DNA from: Eledone cirrhosa
Taxonomy: Eukaryota > Mollusca > Cephalopoda > Octopoda > Eledonidae
DNA length: 64,000 nucleotides
Direction: 5' to 3'
NCBI GenBank assembly: GCA_964016885.1
Contig: OZ024741.1
Coordinates: 414,082,581 to 414,146,580, forward strand
The notes below the pieces were generated by a model, which saw nothing but the letters and a program-made list of their open reading frames with translations, was not told the origin of the DNA and searched no databases. Below, piece after piece: positions 24,301-36,300 of the stretch. Within the stretch, counting starts at the first letter, position 1. Every line of letters begins with the position of its first letter. Position numbers and translations under genes: made by a program.

Positions 24301-27300
24301 GTTATGTGTATGTCTAGTTACGTGTATGTCTAGTTATGTGTATGTCTAGTTATATCTATGTCTAGTTAAATGTATGTCTAGTTATGTGTATGTCTAGTTA
24401 TATGTATGTCTAGTTATGTGTATGTCTGTTTATCTGTATGTCTAGTTATATGTATGTCTAGTTATATGTAAGTCTAGTTATGGTTATGTCTAGTTATGTG
24501 TATGTCTAATTATGTGTATGTCTTGTTATGTGTATGTCTAGTTACGTGTATGTCTAGTTATGTGTATGTCTAGTTATATGTATGTCTAGTTATGTGTATG
24601 TCTGTTTATCTGTATGTCTAGTTATCTGTATGTCTAGTTATATGTATGTCTAGTTATGTATGTCTAGTTATATGTATGTCTAGTTATATGTATGTCTAGT
24701 TATATGTATATCTAGTTATGTGTGTGTCTAGTTATGTGTATGTCTAGTTATATGTATGTCTAGTTATGTGTATGTCTAGTTATGTGTATGTCTTGTTATG
24801 TGTATGTCTAGTTATGTATGTCTAGCTATATGTATGTCTAGTTATATGTATGTCTAGTTATATGTATGTCTAGTTATATGTATGTCTAGTTATATGTATG
24901 TCTAGTTATACATGTCTAGTTATGTGTGTGTCTAGTTATATGTATGTCTATTTATATGTATGTCTAGTTATGTATGTCTAGTTATATGTATGTCTAGTTA
25001 TATGTATGTCTAGTTATATGTATGTCTAGTTATGTGTATGTCTAGTTATATGTATGTCTAGTTATGTGTATGTCTACTTATATGTATGTCTAGTTATATA
25101 TATGTCTAGTTATATGTATGTTTAGTTATATGTATGTCTAGTTATATGTCTGTCTAGTTATATGTATGTCTAGTTATGTGTATGTCTAGTTATATGTATG
25201 TGTAGTTATGTGTATGTCTAGTTATGTGTATGTCTAGTTATGTGTATGTCTAGTTATATGTCTGTCTAGTTATATGTATGTTTAGTTAAATGTATGTCTA
25301 GTTATGTGTATGTCTAGTTATATGTCTGTCTAGTTATATGTATGTCTAGTTATATGTATGTCTAGTTATGTGTATGTCTAGTTATGTGTATGTCTAGTTA
25401 TGTGTATGTCTAGTTATATGTCTGTCTAGTTACATATGTCTAGTTATGTGTATGTCTAGTTATATGTATGTCTAGTTATGTGTATGTCTAGTTATATATG
25501 TCTAGTTATATGTATGTCTAGTTATATGTATGTTTAGTTATGTATGTCTAGTTATTTGTATGTCTAGTTATATGTATGTCTAGTTATGTATGTCTAGTTA
25601 TATGTATGTCTAGTTATGTGTATGTCTAATTATGTGTTTGTCTATTTATATGTATGTCTAGTTATCTATGTCTAGTTATATGTATGTCTAGTTATGTGTA
25701 TGTCTAGTTATATGTATGTCTAGTTATATGTATGTCGAGTTATCTGTATGTCTATTTATGTGTATGTCTAGTTATGTGTATGTCTTGTTATGTGTATGTC
25801 TAGTTATATGTATGTCTAGTTATATGTATGTCTAGTTATGTATGTCTAGTTATGTATGTCTAGTTATGTATGTCTAGTTATGGTTATGTCTAGTTATGTG
25901 TATGTCTAATTATGTGTATGTCTTGTTACGTGTATGTCTAGTTATGTGTATGTCTAGTTATGTGTGTGTCTAGTTATGTGTATGTCTAGTTATATGTATG
26001 TCTAGTTACGTGTATGTCTAGTTATGTGTATGTCTAGTTATGTGTATGTCTTGTTATGTGTATGTCTAGTTATGTATGTCTAGCTATATGTATGTCTAGT
26101 TATATGTATGTCTAGTTATATGTATGTCTAGTTATATGTATGTCTAGATATATGTATGTCTAGTTATGTGTATGTCTAGTTATATGTATGTCTAGTTATA
26201 CATGTCTAGTTATGTGTGTGTCTAGTTATATGTATGTCTAGTTATATATGTCTAGTTATATGTATGTCTAGTTATATGTATGTCTAGTTATGTATGTCTA
26301 GTTATATGTATGTCTAGTTATATGTATGTCTAGTTATGTATGTCTAGTTATATGTATGTCTAGTTATGTGTATGTCTAATTATGTGTTTGTCTATTTATA
26401 TGTATGTCTAGTTATCTATGTCTAGTTATATGTATGTCTAGTTATGTGTATGTCTAGTTATATGTATGTCTAGTTATATGTATGTCTAGTTATATGTCTG
26501 TCTAGTTATATGTCTGTCTAGTTACATGTATGTCTAGTTATGTGTATGTCTAGTTATATGTATGTCTAGTTATATGTATGTCTAGTTATATGTATGTCTA
26601 ATTATATGTGTGTCTAGTTATATGTCTGTCTAGTTATATGTATGTCTAGTTATGTGTATGTCTAGTTATATGTATGTCTAGTTATGTGTATGTCTAGTTA
26701 TGTGTATGTCTAGTTATATGTATGTCTAGTTATATGTCTGTCTAGTTATATGTCTGTCTAGTTATATGTATGTCTAGTTAAATGTATGTCTAGTTAAATG
26801 TATGTGTAGTTATGTGTATGTCTAGTTACATATGTCTAGTTATGTGTATGTCTAGTTATATGTATGTCTAGTTATGTGTATGTCTAGTTATATGTATGTC
26901 TAGTTATATGTATGTCTAGTTATGTATGTCTAGTTATGTATGTCTAGTTATATGTATGTCTAGTTATATGTATGTCTAGTTATGTATGTCTAGTTATATG
27001 TATGTCTAGTTATCTGTATGTCTAGTTATCTGTATGTCTAATTATGTGTATGTCTTGTTATGTGTATGTCTAGTTATGTGTATGTCTAGTTATGTGTATG
27101 TCTAGTTAAATGTATATCTAGTTATGTGTATGTATAGTTAAATGTATGTCTAGTTATGTGTATGTCTGTTTATCTGTATGTCTAGTTATATGTATGTCTT
27201 ATGTGTATGTCTAGTTATGGGTATGACTAGTTAAATTTATGTCTAGTTATGTCTAGTTATTTGTATGTCTAGTTACATGTATGTCTAGTTACACATGTCT

Positions 27301-30300
27301 AGTTATATGTATGTCTATTTATATGTATGTCTAGCTATATGTATGTCTAGTTATGTGTGTCTAGTTATATGTATGTCTAGCTATATGTATGTCTAGTTAT
27401 GTGTATGTCTAGTTATATGTATGTCTAGTTATGTATGTCTAATTATATGTATGTCTAGTTATGTGTATGTCTAGTTATATGTATGTCTAGTTATATGTAT
27501 GTCTAGTTATGTGTATGTCTAGTTATATGTATGTCTAGTTATATGTATGTCTAGTTATGTGTTTGTCTATTTATATGTATGTCTAGTTATGTATGTCTAG
27601 TTACGTGTATGTCTAGTTATATGTATGTCTAGTTATATGTATGTCTAGTTATATGTATGTCTAGATATGTGTATGTCTATTTATATGTATGTCTAGCTAT
27701 ATGTATGTCTAGTTATGTGTATGTCTAGTTATATGTATGTCTAGCTATATGTATGTCTAGTTATGTGTATGTCTAGTTATGTGTATGTCTAGTTATGTGT
27801 ATGTCTAGTTATGTGTATGTCTAGTTATGTGTATGTCTAGTTATATGTATGTCTATTTATATGTATGTCTAGTTATGTGTATGTCTAGTTATGTATGTCT
27901 AGTTATATGTATGTCTAGTTATGTGTATGTCTAGTTATGTGTATGTCTTATTATGTGTATGTCTTGTTATGTGTATGTCTAGTTATATGTATGTCTAGTT
28001 ATATGTATGTCTAGTTGTATGTATGTCTATTTATATGTATGTCTAGTTATGTATGTCTATTTATATGTACGTCTAGTTATGTATGTCTAGTTATATGTAT
28101 GTCTAGTTGTATGTATGTCTAGTTATATATATGTCTAGTTATATGTATGTCTAGTTATATGTATGTCTAGTTATGTATGTCTAGATATGTGTATGTCTAG
28201 TTATATGTATGTCTAGTTATGTATGTCTAGTTATGTATATGTCTAGTTATATATATGTCTAGTTATATGTATGTCTAGTTATATGTATGTCTAGTTATGT
28301 GTATGTCTAGTTATATGTATGTCTAGTTATATGTATGTCTAGTCATATGTATGTCTAGTTATATGTATGTCTTGTTATGTGTATGTCTAGTTATATGTAT
28401 GTCTAGTTATATGTATGTCTAGTTATATGTATGTCTAGTTATATGTATGTCTAGTTATGTGTGTGTCTAGTTATGTATGTCTAGTTATGTATGTCTAGTT
28501 ATGTGTATGTCTTGTTATGTGTATGTCTAGCTATATGTATGTCTAGTTATATGTATGTCTAGTCATATGTATGTCTAGTTATATGTATGTCTTGTTATGT
28601 TTATGTCTAGTTATATGTATGTCTAGTTATATGTATGTCTTGTTATGTGTATGTCTAGCTATATGTATGTCTAGTTATATGTATGTCTAGTCATATGTAT
28701 GTCTAGTTATATGTATGTCTTGTTATGTGTATGTCTAGTTATATGTATGTCTAGTTATGTATGTCTAGTTAAGTTTATGTCTAGTTATATGTATGTCTAG
28801 TTATATGTATGTCTAGTTATATGTAAGTCTAGTTATATGCATGTATAGTTATGTGTGTGTCTAGTTATGTATGTCTAGTTATGTGTATGTCTAGTTATGT
28901 ATGTCTTGTTATGTGTATGTCTAGTTATGTGTATGTCTAGTTATATGTATGTCTAGTTATATGTATGTCTAGTTATATGTATGTCTAGTTATGTATGTCT
29001 AGTTATATGTATGTCTATTTATGTGTATGTCTTCTTATGTGTATGTCTAGTTATATGTATCTCTAGTTATATGTATGTCTAGTTATGTGTATGTCTAGTT
29101 ATGTGTATGTCTAGTTATATGTATGTCTAGTTATGTGTATGTCTAGTTATATGTATTTCTAGTTACATATGTCTAGTTATGTCTATGTCTAGTTATGTGT
29201 ATTTGTAGTTATATGTATGTCTAGTTATGTGTTTGTCTATTTATATGTATGTCTAGTTATATGTATGTCTAGTTATGTGTATGACAAGTTATATATATGT
29301 CTAGTAATATATATGTCTAGTTATATGTATCTCTATTTATGTATGTCTAGTTATGTGTATGGCTAGTTATATGTATGTCTAATTATGTGTATGGCTAGTT
29401 ATGTGTATGTCTAGCTATATGTATGTCTAGTTATATGTATGTCTAGTTATATGTATGTCTAGCTATATTTATGTCTAGTCATGTATGTCTAGTTATGTAT
29501 GCCTAGTTATATGTATGTCTAGTTTTATGTATTTTTAGTTATGTATGTTTAGCTATATATATGTCTGGTTATGTGTATGTCCAGTTATGTATGTATAGTT
29601 ATCTGTATGTCTAGTCATATGTATGTCTAGTTTTATGAATTTCTAGCTATATGTATGTCTCGTTATGTATGTCTAGTTATGTGTGTCTAGTTATGTGTAT
29701 GTCTAGTTATATGTATGTCTAGTTATGTGTATGTCTAGTTATATGTATGTCTAGTTATGTGTATGTCTAGTTATATGTATGTCTAGTTATGTGTATGTCT
29801 AGTTATATGTATGTCTAGTTATGTGTATGTCTAGTTATATGTATGTCTAGTGATGTGTATGTCTAGTTATATGTATGTCTAGTTATGTGTATGTCTAGTT
29901 ATATGTATGTCTAGTTATGTGTATGTCTAGTTCTATGTATGTCTAGTTATGTATGTCTAGTTATGTATGTCTAGTTAGGTGTATGTCTAGTTATATATAT
30001 GTCTAGTTATATGTATGTCTAGTTATATGTATGTCTAGTTAGGTGTATGTCTAGTTATATGTATGTCCAGTTATATGTATGTCTAGTTATATGTATGTCT
30101 AGTTATATGTATGTCTAGTTATATGTATGTCTAGTTATGTCTATGTCCAGTTATGTCTGTCTAGTTATATGTATGTCTAGTTATGCATGTCTAGTTATGT
30201 GTATGTGTAGTTATATGTATGTCTAGTTATGTATGTCTAGTTATGTATGTCTAGTTAGGTGTATGTCTAGTTATATGTATGTCTAGTTATGTATGTCTAG

Positions 30301-30470
30301 TTAGGTGTATGTCTAGTTATGTATGTCTAGTTATATGTATGTCTAGTTATGTATGTCTAGTTATATGTATATCTCATCATGTATGGCTAGTTATATGTAT
30401 GTCTAGTTTTGTATATGTCTAGTTATTTATGTCTAGTTATATGTCTATATTATGTGTATGTCTAGATATG
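12332..30470. repeat. Satellite C: 16-bp tandem array, about 18 kb
   Basis: The unit is ttat(a/g)tgtatgtctag, 16 bp, with a frequent 14-bp form (ttatgtatgtctag), giving roughly 1,100-1,200 units. Point variants (acatatg, gtctgtc, aaatg, gggtag, cttg) mark higher-order structure: a 64-bp repeat at 14620-14980, a pure 32-bp dimer zone at 29690-29935, and long duplicated blocks about 0.76 and 3.1-3.2 kb apart. Base composition is very T-rich, with G above C. Frames at 19237-19458 and 22373-22564 (MSSYVCLVICMSSY-like) are repeat translations, not genes. Confidence 0.97.
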
Positions 30471-30514
30471 TGTGTGTGTGAGTATCCATAATACATCTAT
30501 GTGTTTGTACGAAT

Positions 30515-30648
30515 ATTTAGTTTTTATTTGGTGTCATTAGGTTGAAAGTGTCTTGCTCAAGGAAACAACACATCACCCGGTCTGAGAATTGAACTCACAA
30601 CCTTTCGATTGCAAGGCCAATGCTCTAACCACTAAGCCATGTGCCTCC
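30515..30648 (-). mobile_element. tRNA-derived SINE of a second family
   Basis: On the minus strand it starts ggaggcacatggcttagtgg, contains a perfect A-box match tggcttagtgg (30629-30639) and a B-box gagttcaattc (30586-30596), then a conserved core including 'gtgttgtttccttgagcaag' and 'acactttcaac'. Its body is unrelated to the SINEs at 1-5643. From memory it resembles the Ceph-domain SINEs of cephalopods. Both Pol III boxes are intact, but the tail is short and diffuse. Its 5' end abuts an AT microsatellite. Confidence 0.85.
30586..30639 (-). promoter_or_regulatory. Internal Pol III promoter (A and B boxes) of the SINE
   Basis: A-box tggcttagtgg (30639 to 30629) and B-box gagttcaattc (30596 to 30586), 32 bases apart, as in a tRNA gene without an intron. 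The A-box matches the TGGCNNAGTGG consensus exactly. The B-box departs slightly from GGTTCGANTCC. Confidence 0.7.
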
Positions 30649-30649
<1 letters not shown>

Positions 30650-30701
<52 letters not shown>

Positions 30702-30708
30702 GTATATA

Positions 30709-30773
<65 letters not shown>

Positions 30774-30811
30774 GTATATATATATATATATACATATATA
30801 CATAAATATAT
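30650..30811. repeat. AT-dinucleotide microsatellite
   Basis: A (TA)n tract with a few (TATG/TACA/TTTA) interruptions separates the SINE 5' end from the (ATC)6 tail of the non-LTR element. Frames made of alternating Y and I across it are artefacts. Confidence 0.97.
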
Positions 30812-31129
30812 ATCATCATCATCATCATCACCGATTAACGTCCGTGTTCCACGCTTGCATGGGTTTGGACGGGGGTAGTCCCACTTGAGGCAAGAGTGAT
30901 TGTCTTGCTCACATAGGACTGTCTGGCAGGTTTTCTACAGTTGGATGCCCTTCCTAACACCAACCACATTTACAGTGTGGGTCTGGGAGGTTTTTACCGT
31001 GTTGCCTACACGGCCACATTACAGTGTGGACTGTGTGTTTTTTTGTCGTGACACCTACACGATCTCATTTGTTTCGGCCTGGATGGTGTGGCACCAACAC
31101 AACTTTACATAGAACGGGGTGGCGTGGAT

Positions 31130-31162
31130 GGGTTGGGGGTGGTGGGATGGGGGGGGGGGGGG
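31130..31162 (+). other. G-quadruplex-type motif with a G14 run
   Basis: GGGTTGGGGGTGGTGGGAT precedes a run of 14 G (31149-31162). Four or more G-tracts are separated by loops of 2-4 bases. It lies opposite the sense strand of the non-LTR 3' UTR, so the element's RNA would carry C-tracts. The run length is prone to sequencing error. Confidence 0.7.
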
Positions 31163-31207
31163 TATTTTGTTAGATGCCTACTGGCTGTAGTAGGTTTTAC
31201 TATGTAT

Positions 31208-31750
31208 TTAGGTAAGGCGGGTCTTCTCTGTTACTGAGTACCGCCAAAGGTCTCGGTCCAGTGACATTGTCTTGGAGAGGTGTAAGTGTGTGAGGTCGGA
31301 GTTTATCAGCTCGTCCCAGGTTTTTCTAGGTCTGCCTATTCCGTGGCTACCGTCTATCTTTATTGCCCTGCACTTTGTTATACAGCTATCGACTTTCATG
31401 CGTATCACGTGTCCATACCAACGTAGCCTTCTCTCGAGTAAACAACATCTGATCCCTCTTATTTCTAATTTTTTCCTTAGTTCGTTTATGCTTTGCCGTT
31501 CACGTATATTACTGTTACACATCCAGCGGAGCATGCAAGCTTTGTTCCTCTCTAGTCTGCGTATATCCTCTGCACACAATGCCCAGGTCTCACTGCCATG
31601 CAACATTGCTGTTCGTATGCAGGCATCGTACAACCTGCCTTTCATTTTTAGGGAGAACCCTTTAGCAGCTAATAGTGGTATAAGCTCTCTGAACTTTTTC
31701 CAACCAGTTCTGACTCTAGCTACTGTACTTTCAGAGCACCCTCCCCCACT
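31208..31750 (-). pseudogene. C-terminal remnant of non-LTR reverse transcriptase ORF
   Basis: The open frame formally starts in the AT microsatellite (31849), so its first 33 residues are Y/I/V repeat. The family-like part is residues 34-213. Recognisable blocks are [17 protein letters not shown] (44-60), [23 protein letters not shown] (67-89, the usual 'YGSETW' block with H for Y), [15 protein letters not shown] (97-111), [12 protein letters not shown] (140-151), [15 protein letters not shown] (172-186) and MSLDRDLWR (195-203), then the natural stop. These match the region downstream of the polymerase palm in RTE-type LINE proteins. The catalytic YxDD motif would lie upstream and is missing. 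There are no frameshifts or internal stops in 180 codons, so insertion or truncation is fairly recent. It is not a host gene. Confidence 0.88.
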
Positions 31751-31752
31751 GA

Positions 31753-31918
31753 TATACATATATACATAAATGTATATATATATATATACATATATACATA
31801 CATACATATATATATAAATGTATATATATATATACATATATACATACATACATATATATATATATATACATATATATACATATATACATACACATACATA
31901 GATATAAATATATATATA
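31753..31918. repeat. TA/TACA microsatellite with 48-bp internal period
   Basis: (TA)n and (TACA)n tracts follow the truncated 5' end of the non-LTR element. A larger period is visible: 'aaatgtatatatatatata' at 31768 recurs at 31816. Confidence 0.93.
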
Positions 31919-31920
31919 AT

Positions 31921-31989
31921 TTTATAATTACATGGACATTATATATATATATTATATATATATATATATAATGTCCATGTAATTATAAA
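31921..31989. repeat. 69-bp AT-rich palindrome, possible foldback element
   Basis: 'tttataattacatggacatt' (31921-31940) has its exact reverse complement at 31970-31989, and the TA tract between them extends the pairing inward. The non-TA part of the arms (acatggacatt) shows it is not just a microsatellite. It could be a small MITE or a hairpin-derived duplication. No transposase is nearby. Confidence 0.85.
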
Positions 31990-32299
31990 AACAAAATTAA
32001 TTACTTCAAGAGACAACTAATCATTTAAAAGAAACAAAGAACTGAGACTTTCAAGAATAATTAAATTTTGAGAAACATTTTAAATTTTCTAACAGAATCA
32101 CAATACAATTCCTTGTTTAATTGAAACTTTTCTCAAGGTTACATGAAACCTGCAAATTACTTTTCTAGGGCCTGTGGCACAACAAAGGAAATTTTGAAAT
32201 AGAAAATTTGACCCCCTACATTTTATACTAAATCGCATATCCCACTTATTATTATATACTTTCAGGTCTTAAAAAATGACCCCCCCCCCAACTGCTTAT
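31990..32299. other. Unrecognised AT-rich spacer
   Basis: No gene or known repeat is seen. It contains a C10 run (32280-32289) just before the next non-LTR fragment. Confidence 0.5.
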
Positions 32300-32470
32300 T
32301 ATTTAGGCGCACCATACCTTGCTTTGATGGGACTGTAAATATTTGGCCGGGGATTTTACAGCTAAATGCCCTTCCTAACACCAACCATATTTACAGTATG
32401 GGACTGGATGGCACCGTTATGAGGAGGGACAGGCCAGTTGGCTGCGCCAAACCCTTCTCACAGCGGAACC
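32300..32470 (-). mobile_element. Second non-LTR 3' UTR fragment
   Basis: 'aaatgcccttcctaacacca' and 'accatatttacagtatggga' align with 30946-30985 of the downstream end of the element at 30812-31750 in the same orientation. No coding part is retained and the (GAT)n tail is not seen. 'ttatgaggagggacaggcca' and 'cccttctcacagcgg' are extra and unrecognised. Confidence 0.65.
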
Positions 32471-33303
32471 GTAGTTTGGGAGCTGCGATCACGATATAAT
32501 ATGTGTTATTTATTATCATAGAAAAACACATAATATGACAGCTGTAGCTTGATAAAAACTGTCTCCACTATTGGTATTTAGTGCTGGTTGGTTGGTTTAG
32601 AAGAATATAAGATTCAAGAAATGTAGATGATGTCTGAATTTGGAAATATGGATCTGGTTCAGGTGTTTAATTTATAGTTGGCCTTGTTTTACCAAGGTAG
32701 GGCATTCCAAGTTATGAGTTACGGCAATTGATGGTTATTTTGTAAATAACTTTGGGTTTGTTCTAGAGGTATCTACTTTCAGATTTAGGTATTTGATGGT
32801 CGCATTTAAATATATTGTCTGACATCTGTCCATCTGCAATAGACAATGGTCTTGTTTCCAGAGATGTATTCATCTGGACTTTCATGAAGTCCAACACAGG
32901 AATGGTGACTGCAGCGTGGTGCCTCACTGCTAGAAATAACATACAGACTGCAGAGCAGATAAGGAGTGAAGAATTTGTTGACAAAAGAGAAGGAAGGAGT
33001 GACTATGATAGCCTCAACAGGTATTGTCGTTTATCTGTAGCAAATGTAGTAGAGACTGCCTTTCACCTTTTATATATAGGATCTGTAGGATAGTAAGGGA
33101 TGTAAGGTCATTGATCAAAGGTTTATTTAATCACGGCCAACATCAGGCTAAACAACAACAACAACCAATTCTAGAAACATGTTTCCAAAATATGGTTAAC
33201 TAGAATATTTATAGGATAAAAAGCAACAATTTTTTTATATATACTTTCAAGACGTGGTTTGATGGACAACGTTCACACAACCCCATTCCAATGTCTTCCG
33301 TAG
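32471..33303. other. Unrecognised single-copy-looking DNA
   Basis: This is the least repetitive stretch of the window. It holds the open frame at 32815-33093 described separately. No tRNA, promoter or known element is recognised. It ends at the first satellite D monomer. Confidence 0.5.
32815..33093 (+). CDS. Hypothetical open frame, 92 codons, probably fortuitous
   Basis: The frame has a mixed, protein-like composition (MSDICPSAIDNGLVSRDVF at the start; a charged stretch RSEEFVDKREGRSD in the middle) and is the only one in the window not built from a repeat or transposon. I recognise no domain, signal peptide or membrane segment. A 73-codon frame overlaps on the other strand (32763-32984), so openness here is weak evidence. 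No splice signals, Kozak context or poly(A) signal stand out. It could be a fragment of an unrecognised transposon, an isolated exon, or chance. Confidence 0.15.
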   Translation: MSDICPSAIDNGLVSRDVFIWTFMKSNTGMVTAAWCLTARNNIQTAEQIRSEEFVDKREGRSDYDSLNRYCRLSVANVVETAFHLLYIGSVG

Positions 33304-36300
33304 CCTTTCATTACAATATTTCTAATGTAAGACACTGTCTATGTTGTTTAACCCTTTCACTACCATATTTCTAATGTAAGACACTGTCTATGTTGTTTAA
33401 CCCTTTCACTACCATATTTCTAATGTAAGACACTGTCTATGTTGTTTAACCCTTTCATTACCACATTTCTAATGTAAGACACAGTCTATGTTGTTTAACC
33501 CTTTCATTACCACATTTCTAATGTAAGACACTATCTATGTTGTTTAACCCTTCCATTACCATATTTCTAATGTAAGTCACTGTCTATGTTGTTTAACCCT
33601 TCCATTACCATATTTCTAATGTAAGACACTGTCTATGTTGTTTAACCCTTTCATTACCATATTTCTAATGTAAGACACTGTCTATGTTGTTTAACCCTTC
33701 CACTACCATATTTCTAATGTAAGTCACTGTCTATGTTGTTTAACCCTTCCATTACCATATTTCTAATGTAAGACACTGTCTATGTTGTTTAACCCTTCCA
33801 CTACCATATTTCTAATGTAAGTCACTGTCTATGTTGTTTAACCCTTCCATTACCATATTTCTAATGTAAGACACTGTCTATGTTGTTTAACCCTTCCATT
33901 ACCATATTTCTAATGTAAGACACTGTCTATGTTGTTTAACCCTTCCACTACCATATTTCTAATGTAAGTCACTGTCTATGTTGTTTAACCCTTCCATTAC
34001 CATATTTCTAATGTAAGACACTGTCTATGTTGTTTAACCCTTTCATTACCATATTTCTAATGTAAGACACTGTCTATGTTGTTCAACCCTTTCATTACCA
34101 TATTTCTAATGTAAGACACTGTCTATGTTGTTTAACCCTTTCATTACCATATTTCTAATGTAAGACACTGTCTATGTTGTTTAATCCTTCCATTACCATA
34201 TTTCTAATGTAAGAGACTGTCTATGTTGTTTAACCCTTTCATTACCATATTTCTAATGTAAGACACTGTCTATGTTGTTTAACCCTTTCATTACCATATT
34301 TCTAATGTAAGACACTGTCTATGTTGTTTAATCCTTTCATTACAATATTTCTAATGTAAGACACTGTCTATGTTGTTTAACCCTTTCATTACCATATTTC
34401 TAATGTAAGACACTGTCTATGTTGTTTAATCCTTCCATTACCATATTTCTAATGTAAGACACTGTCTATGTTGTTTAACCCTTTCACTACCATATTTCTA
34501 ATGTAAGACACTGTCTATGTTGTTTAATCCTTTCATTACAATATTTCTAATGTAAGACACTGTCTATGTTGTTTAACCCTTTCATTACCATATTTCTAAT
34601 GTAAGACACTGTCTATGTTGTTTAATCCTTCCATTACCATATTTCTAATGTAAGACACTGTCTATGTTGTTTAATCCTTCCATTACCATATTTCTAATGT
34701 AAGACACTGTCTATGTTGTTTAACCCTTTCACTACCATATTTTTAATGTAAGACACTGTCTATGTTGTTTAACCCTTTCACTACCACATTTCTAATGTAA
34801 GACACTGTCTATGTTGTTTAACACTTTCATTACCATATTTCTAATGTAAGACACTGTCTATGTTGTTTAACCCTTTCACTACCATATTTCTAATGTAAGA
34901 CACTGTCTATGTTGTTTAATCCTTTCATGACAATATTTCTAATGTAAGACACTGTCTATGTTGTTTAACCCTTCCATTACCATATTTCTAATGTAAGACA
35001 CTGTCTATGTTGTTTAACCCTTTCATTACCATATTTCTAATGTAAGACACTGTCTATGTTGTTTAACCCTTTCATTACCATATTTCTAATGTAAGACACT
35101 GTCTATGTTGTTTAACCCTTTCATTACAATATTTCTAATGTAAGACACTGTCTATGTTGTTTAACCCTTTCATTACCACATTTCTAATGTAAGACACAGT
35201 CTATGTTGTTTAACCCTTCCATTACCATATTTCTAATGTAAGTCACTGTCTATGTTGTTTAACCCTTTCACTACCATATTTCTAATGTAAGACACTGTCT
35301 ATGTTGTTTAATCCTTTCATTACAATATTTCTAATGTAAGACACTGTCTATGTTGTTTAACCCTTTCATTACCATATTTCTAATGTAAGACACTGTCTAT
35401 GTTGTTTAATCCTTCCATTACCATATTTCTAATGTAAGACACTGTCTATGTTGTTTAATCCTTCCATTACCATATTTCTAATGTAAGACACTGTCTATGT
35501 TGTTTAACCCTTTCACTACCATATTTCTAATGTAAGACACTGTCTATGTTGTTTAATCCTTTCATTACAATATTTCTAATGTAAGACACTGTCTATGTTG
35601 TTTAACCCTTTCATCACCATATTTCTAATGTAAGACACTGTCTATGTTGTTTAATCCTTCCATTACCATATTTCTAATGTAAGACACTGTCTATGTTGTT
35701 TAATCCTTCCATTACCATATTTCTAATGTAAGACACTGTCTATGTTGTTTAACCCTTTCACTACCATATTTCTAATGTAAGACACTGTCTATGTTGTTTA
35801 ACCCTTTCATTACAATATTTCTAATGTAAGACACTGTCTATGTTGTTTAACCCTTTCATTACCATATTTCTAATGTAAGACACTGTCTATGTTGTTTAAC
35901 CCTTTCATTACCATATTTCTAATGTAAGACACTGTCTATGTTGTTTAACCCTTTCATTACCATATTTCTAATGTAAGACACTGTCTATGTTGTTTAACCC
36001 TTTCACTACCATATTTCTAATGTAAGACAGTATCTATGTTGTTTAACCCTTTCATTACCATATTTCTAATGTAAGACACTGTCTATGTTGTTTAACCCTT
36101 TCACTACCACATTTCTAATGTAAGACACTGTCTATGTTGTTTAACCCTTTCACTACCATATTTCTAATGTAAGACACTGTCTATGTTGTTTAATCCTTTC
36201 ATGACAATATTTCTAATGTAAGACACTGTCTATGTTGTTTAACCCTTCCATTACCATATTTCTAATGTAAGACACTGTCTATGTTGTTTAACCCTTTCAT

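Larger units (their letters stand above)
30812..31750 (-). mobile_element. 5'-truncated non-LTR (RTE-like) retrotransposon
   Basis: Read on the minus strand, the order is: the C-terminal end of the polymerase ORF (31750 to 31208, stop TAA at 31210-31208), then about 380 bases of 3' UTR containing 'ggttggtgttaggaagggca', 'tccaactgtag' and 'cccatgcaagcgtgga', then a (GAT)6 tail (30829 to 30812). A short trinucleotide tail instead of poly(A) fits RTE- and CR1-like LINEs. The endonuclease and catalytic reverse transcriptase domains are absent. The copy stops abruptly at an AT microsatellite at 31753, as 5' truncation often leaves it. It cannot move by itself. Related 3' ends lie at 1561-1740 (plus) and 32300-32470 (minus). 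Confidence 0.88.

Noticed and set aside
30586..30648. A functional tRNA gene
   Set aside because: A and B boxes are good, but the acceptor and anticodon stems do not pair properly and a SINE core follows directly.
30573..30888. Y/I-rich frames on both strands
   Set aside because: They are translations of the AT microsatellite, with SINE or LINE tails at the ends.
31272..31769. Plus-strand 165-residue frame
   Set aside because: It is the antisense shadow of the LINE ORF remnant, which has the recognisable protein motifs.
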